The position numbers and the translations under genes were made by a program. From positions 1 to 5,229 of the forward strand of contig JASHVC010000459.1 of assembly GCA_030039655.1 (NCBI GenBank): DNA of 5,229 nucleotides. The letters are read 5' to 3'. The notes below the pieces were generated by a model. It saw nothing but the letters and a program-made list of their open reading frames with translations, did no database searches and had not been told where the DNA came from. Below are positions 4,870-5,229 of this stretch, piece after piece (the first letter of the stretch is position 1; each line of letters opens with the position of its first letter). Origin of the DNA: Xanthobacteraceae bacterium. Its GTDB lineage: Bacteria > Pseudomonadota > Alphaproteobacteria > Rhizobiales > Xanthobacteraceae.

Positions 4870-5229
4870 GTGCCGAACATTTTCCCTTTTTTCCTGCGCA
4901 GCCGGACAAAGAAACGCCGCGAGCCCGCCGCCGCGAAGGATGAGGCCATAGGCCTCCAGTCTATAGGCGGAAACATCAGCGGTTCTTACGTCGATATCGC
5001 GGCCGAAAAAGCGCGCAGCAAGCCCGCGCCGCGGCCGCAGCAGCGTGAGCGCGAGGACCGCGGAGAGTGGCAACAACCCGCCCCGCAGAGTCCGCCGCCT
5101 CCAGCCGGCCGGACGCGGCGGCGCGGCGACATAAATGGCGCTGGCCCGCAGGATCGAAAGGGCGTCCTTTCCGTTCACGGGGTGGAAAAGAGCTTCGTCG
5201 GGCGCAAGGTGGTCAAGAAAGTCAGCTTG
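4870..5229 (+). CDS. lptB: LPS export ABC transporter ATP-binding protein LptB, N-terminal part (3' truncated by window end)
   Basis: The frame is open to the window end. Its last visible stretch, VLSVHGVEKSFVGRKVVKKV (residues 99-118), matches the first strand and A-loop region of LptB, just before the Walker A motif, which lies beyond the window. LptB is the cytoplasmic ATPase dimer that, with LptF and LptG, extracts LPS from the inner membrane. Position after lptC-lptA supports the call. The first 98 residues are an extension absent from E. coli LptB. It starts MPNIFPFFLRSRTKKRREP, continues with a moderately mixed part (18-48) and ends in a Pro/Gln/Arg-rich stretch (49-97: PAPRPQQREREDRGEWQQ, then SPPPPAGRTRRRG). 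Shorter basic, Pro-rich extensions are known to me from Bradyrhizobium LptB. GTG 4870 is the first usual start after the in-frame TAA at 4861, but it lacks a well-spaced ribosome binding site, so the start is uncertain. Confidence 0.82.
   Translation, partial: MPNIFPFFLRSRTKKRREPAAAKDEAIGLQSIGGNISGSYVDIAAEKARSKPAPRPQQREREDRGEWQQPAPQSPPPPAGRTRRRGDINGAGPQDRKGVLSVHGVEKSFVGRKVVKKVSL

Noticed and set aside
4771..5178. Minus-strand open frame (135 codons) opposite the lptB start
   Set aside because: The + strand frame leads directly into a clear LptB sequence; the minus frame is Arg/Ala/Leu rich with no domain.

Overview
The window reads as an ordinary, conserved chromosomal stretch from a GC-rich alphaproteobacterium of the order Hyphomicrobiales (Rhizobiales), most likely near Bradyrhizobium, Rhodopseudomonas, Pseudolabrys or other Xanthobacteraceae/Nitrobacteraceae. 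The basis is the protein families and their order (a short RNase D followed by lptC-lptA-lptB), plus two intergenic palindromic repeats of types scattered through such genomes. All recognised genes are on the + strand. The genus is inferred, because no database search was possible.

Left part (1-2275): the C-terminal TPR half of a thioredoxin-fold co-chaperone (YbbN/CnoX type), cut by the window edge; a Lon-type substrate-binding (LON) domain protein without a protease; a 66-residue Trm112-family protein; and a glutathione S-transferase-like protein. The first two genes are separated by one dispersed palindromic repeat (536-577). The Trm112 and GST genes are separated by a larger double-hairpin repeat (1533-1624), which is readable in frame with the GST and would give it a false N-terminal extension.

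Middle (2276-2650): a promoter-like element with an inverted repeat, then a complete tRNA-Leu with anticodon CAG and an encoded CCA. A 224-base gap before the next gene holds a candidate promoter, an imperfect dyad and several short perfect palindromes, but no visible gene.

Right part (2651-5229): a compact single-domain RNase D with a complete DEDDy active site, then the lipopolysaccharide transport genes lptC, lptA (overlapping by ATGA) and the start of lptB, which is cut by the window end. LptC is the membrane-anchored periplasmic link, LptA the periplasmic bridge, and LptB the cytoplasmic ATPase that powers LPS extraction from the inner membrane. LptB carries an unusually long basic, Pro/Gln-rich N-terminal extension before its ABC domain.

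I see no mobile element, CRISPR array, phage gene, toxin-antitoxin pair or evident new system. The points worth a second look are regulatory or structural: dyads near the tRNA and rnd promoters, a perfect 18-bp palindrome at the 3' end of lptA, the LptB extension with an overlapping small ORF, and the two repeats.
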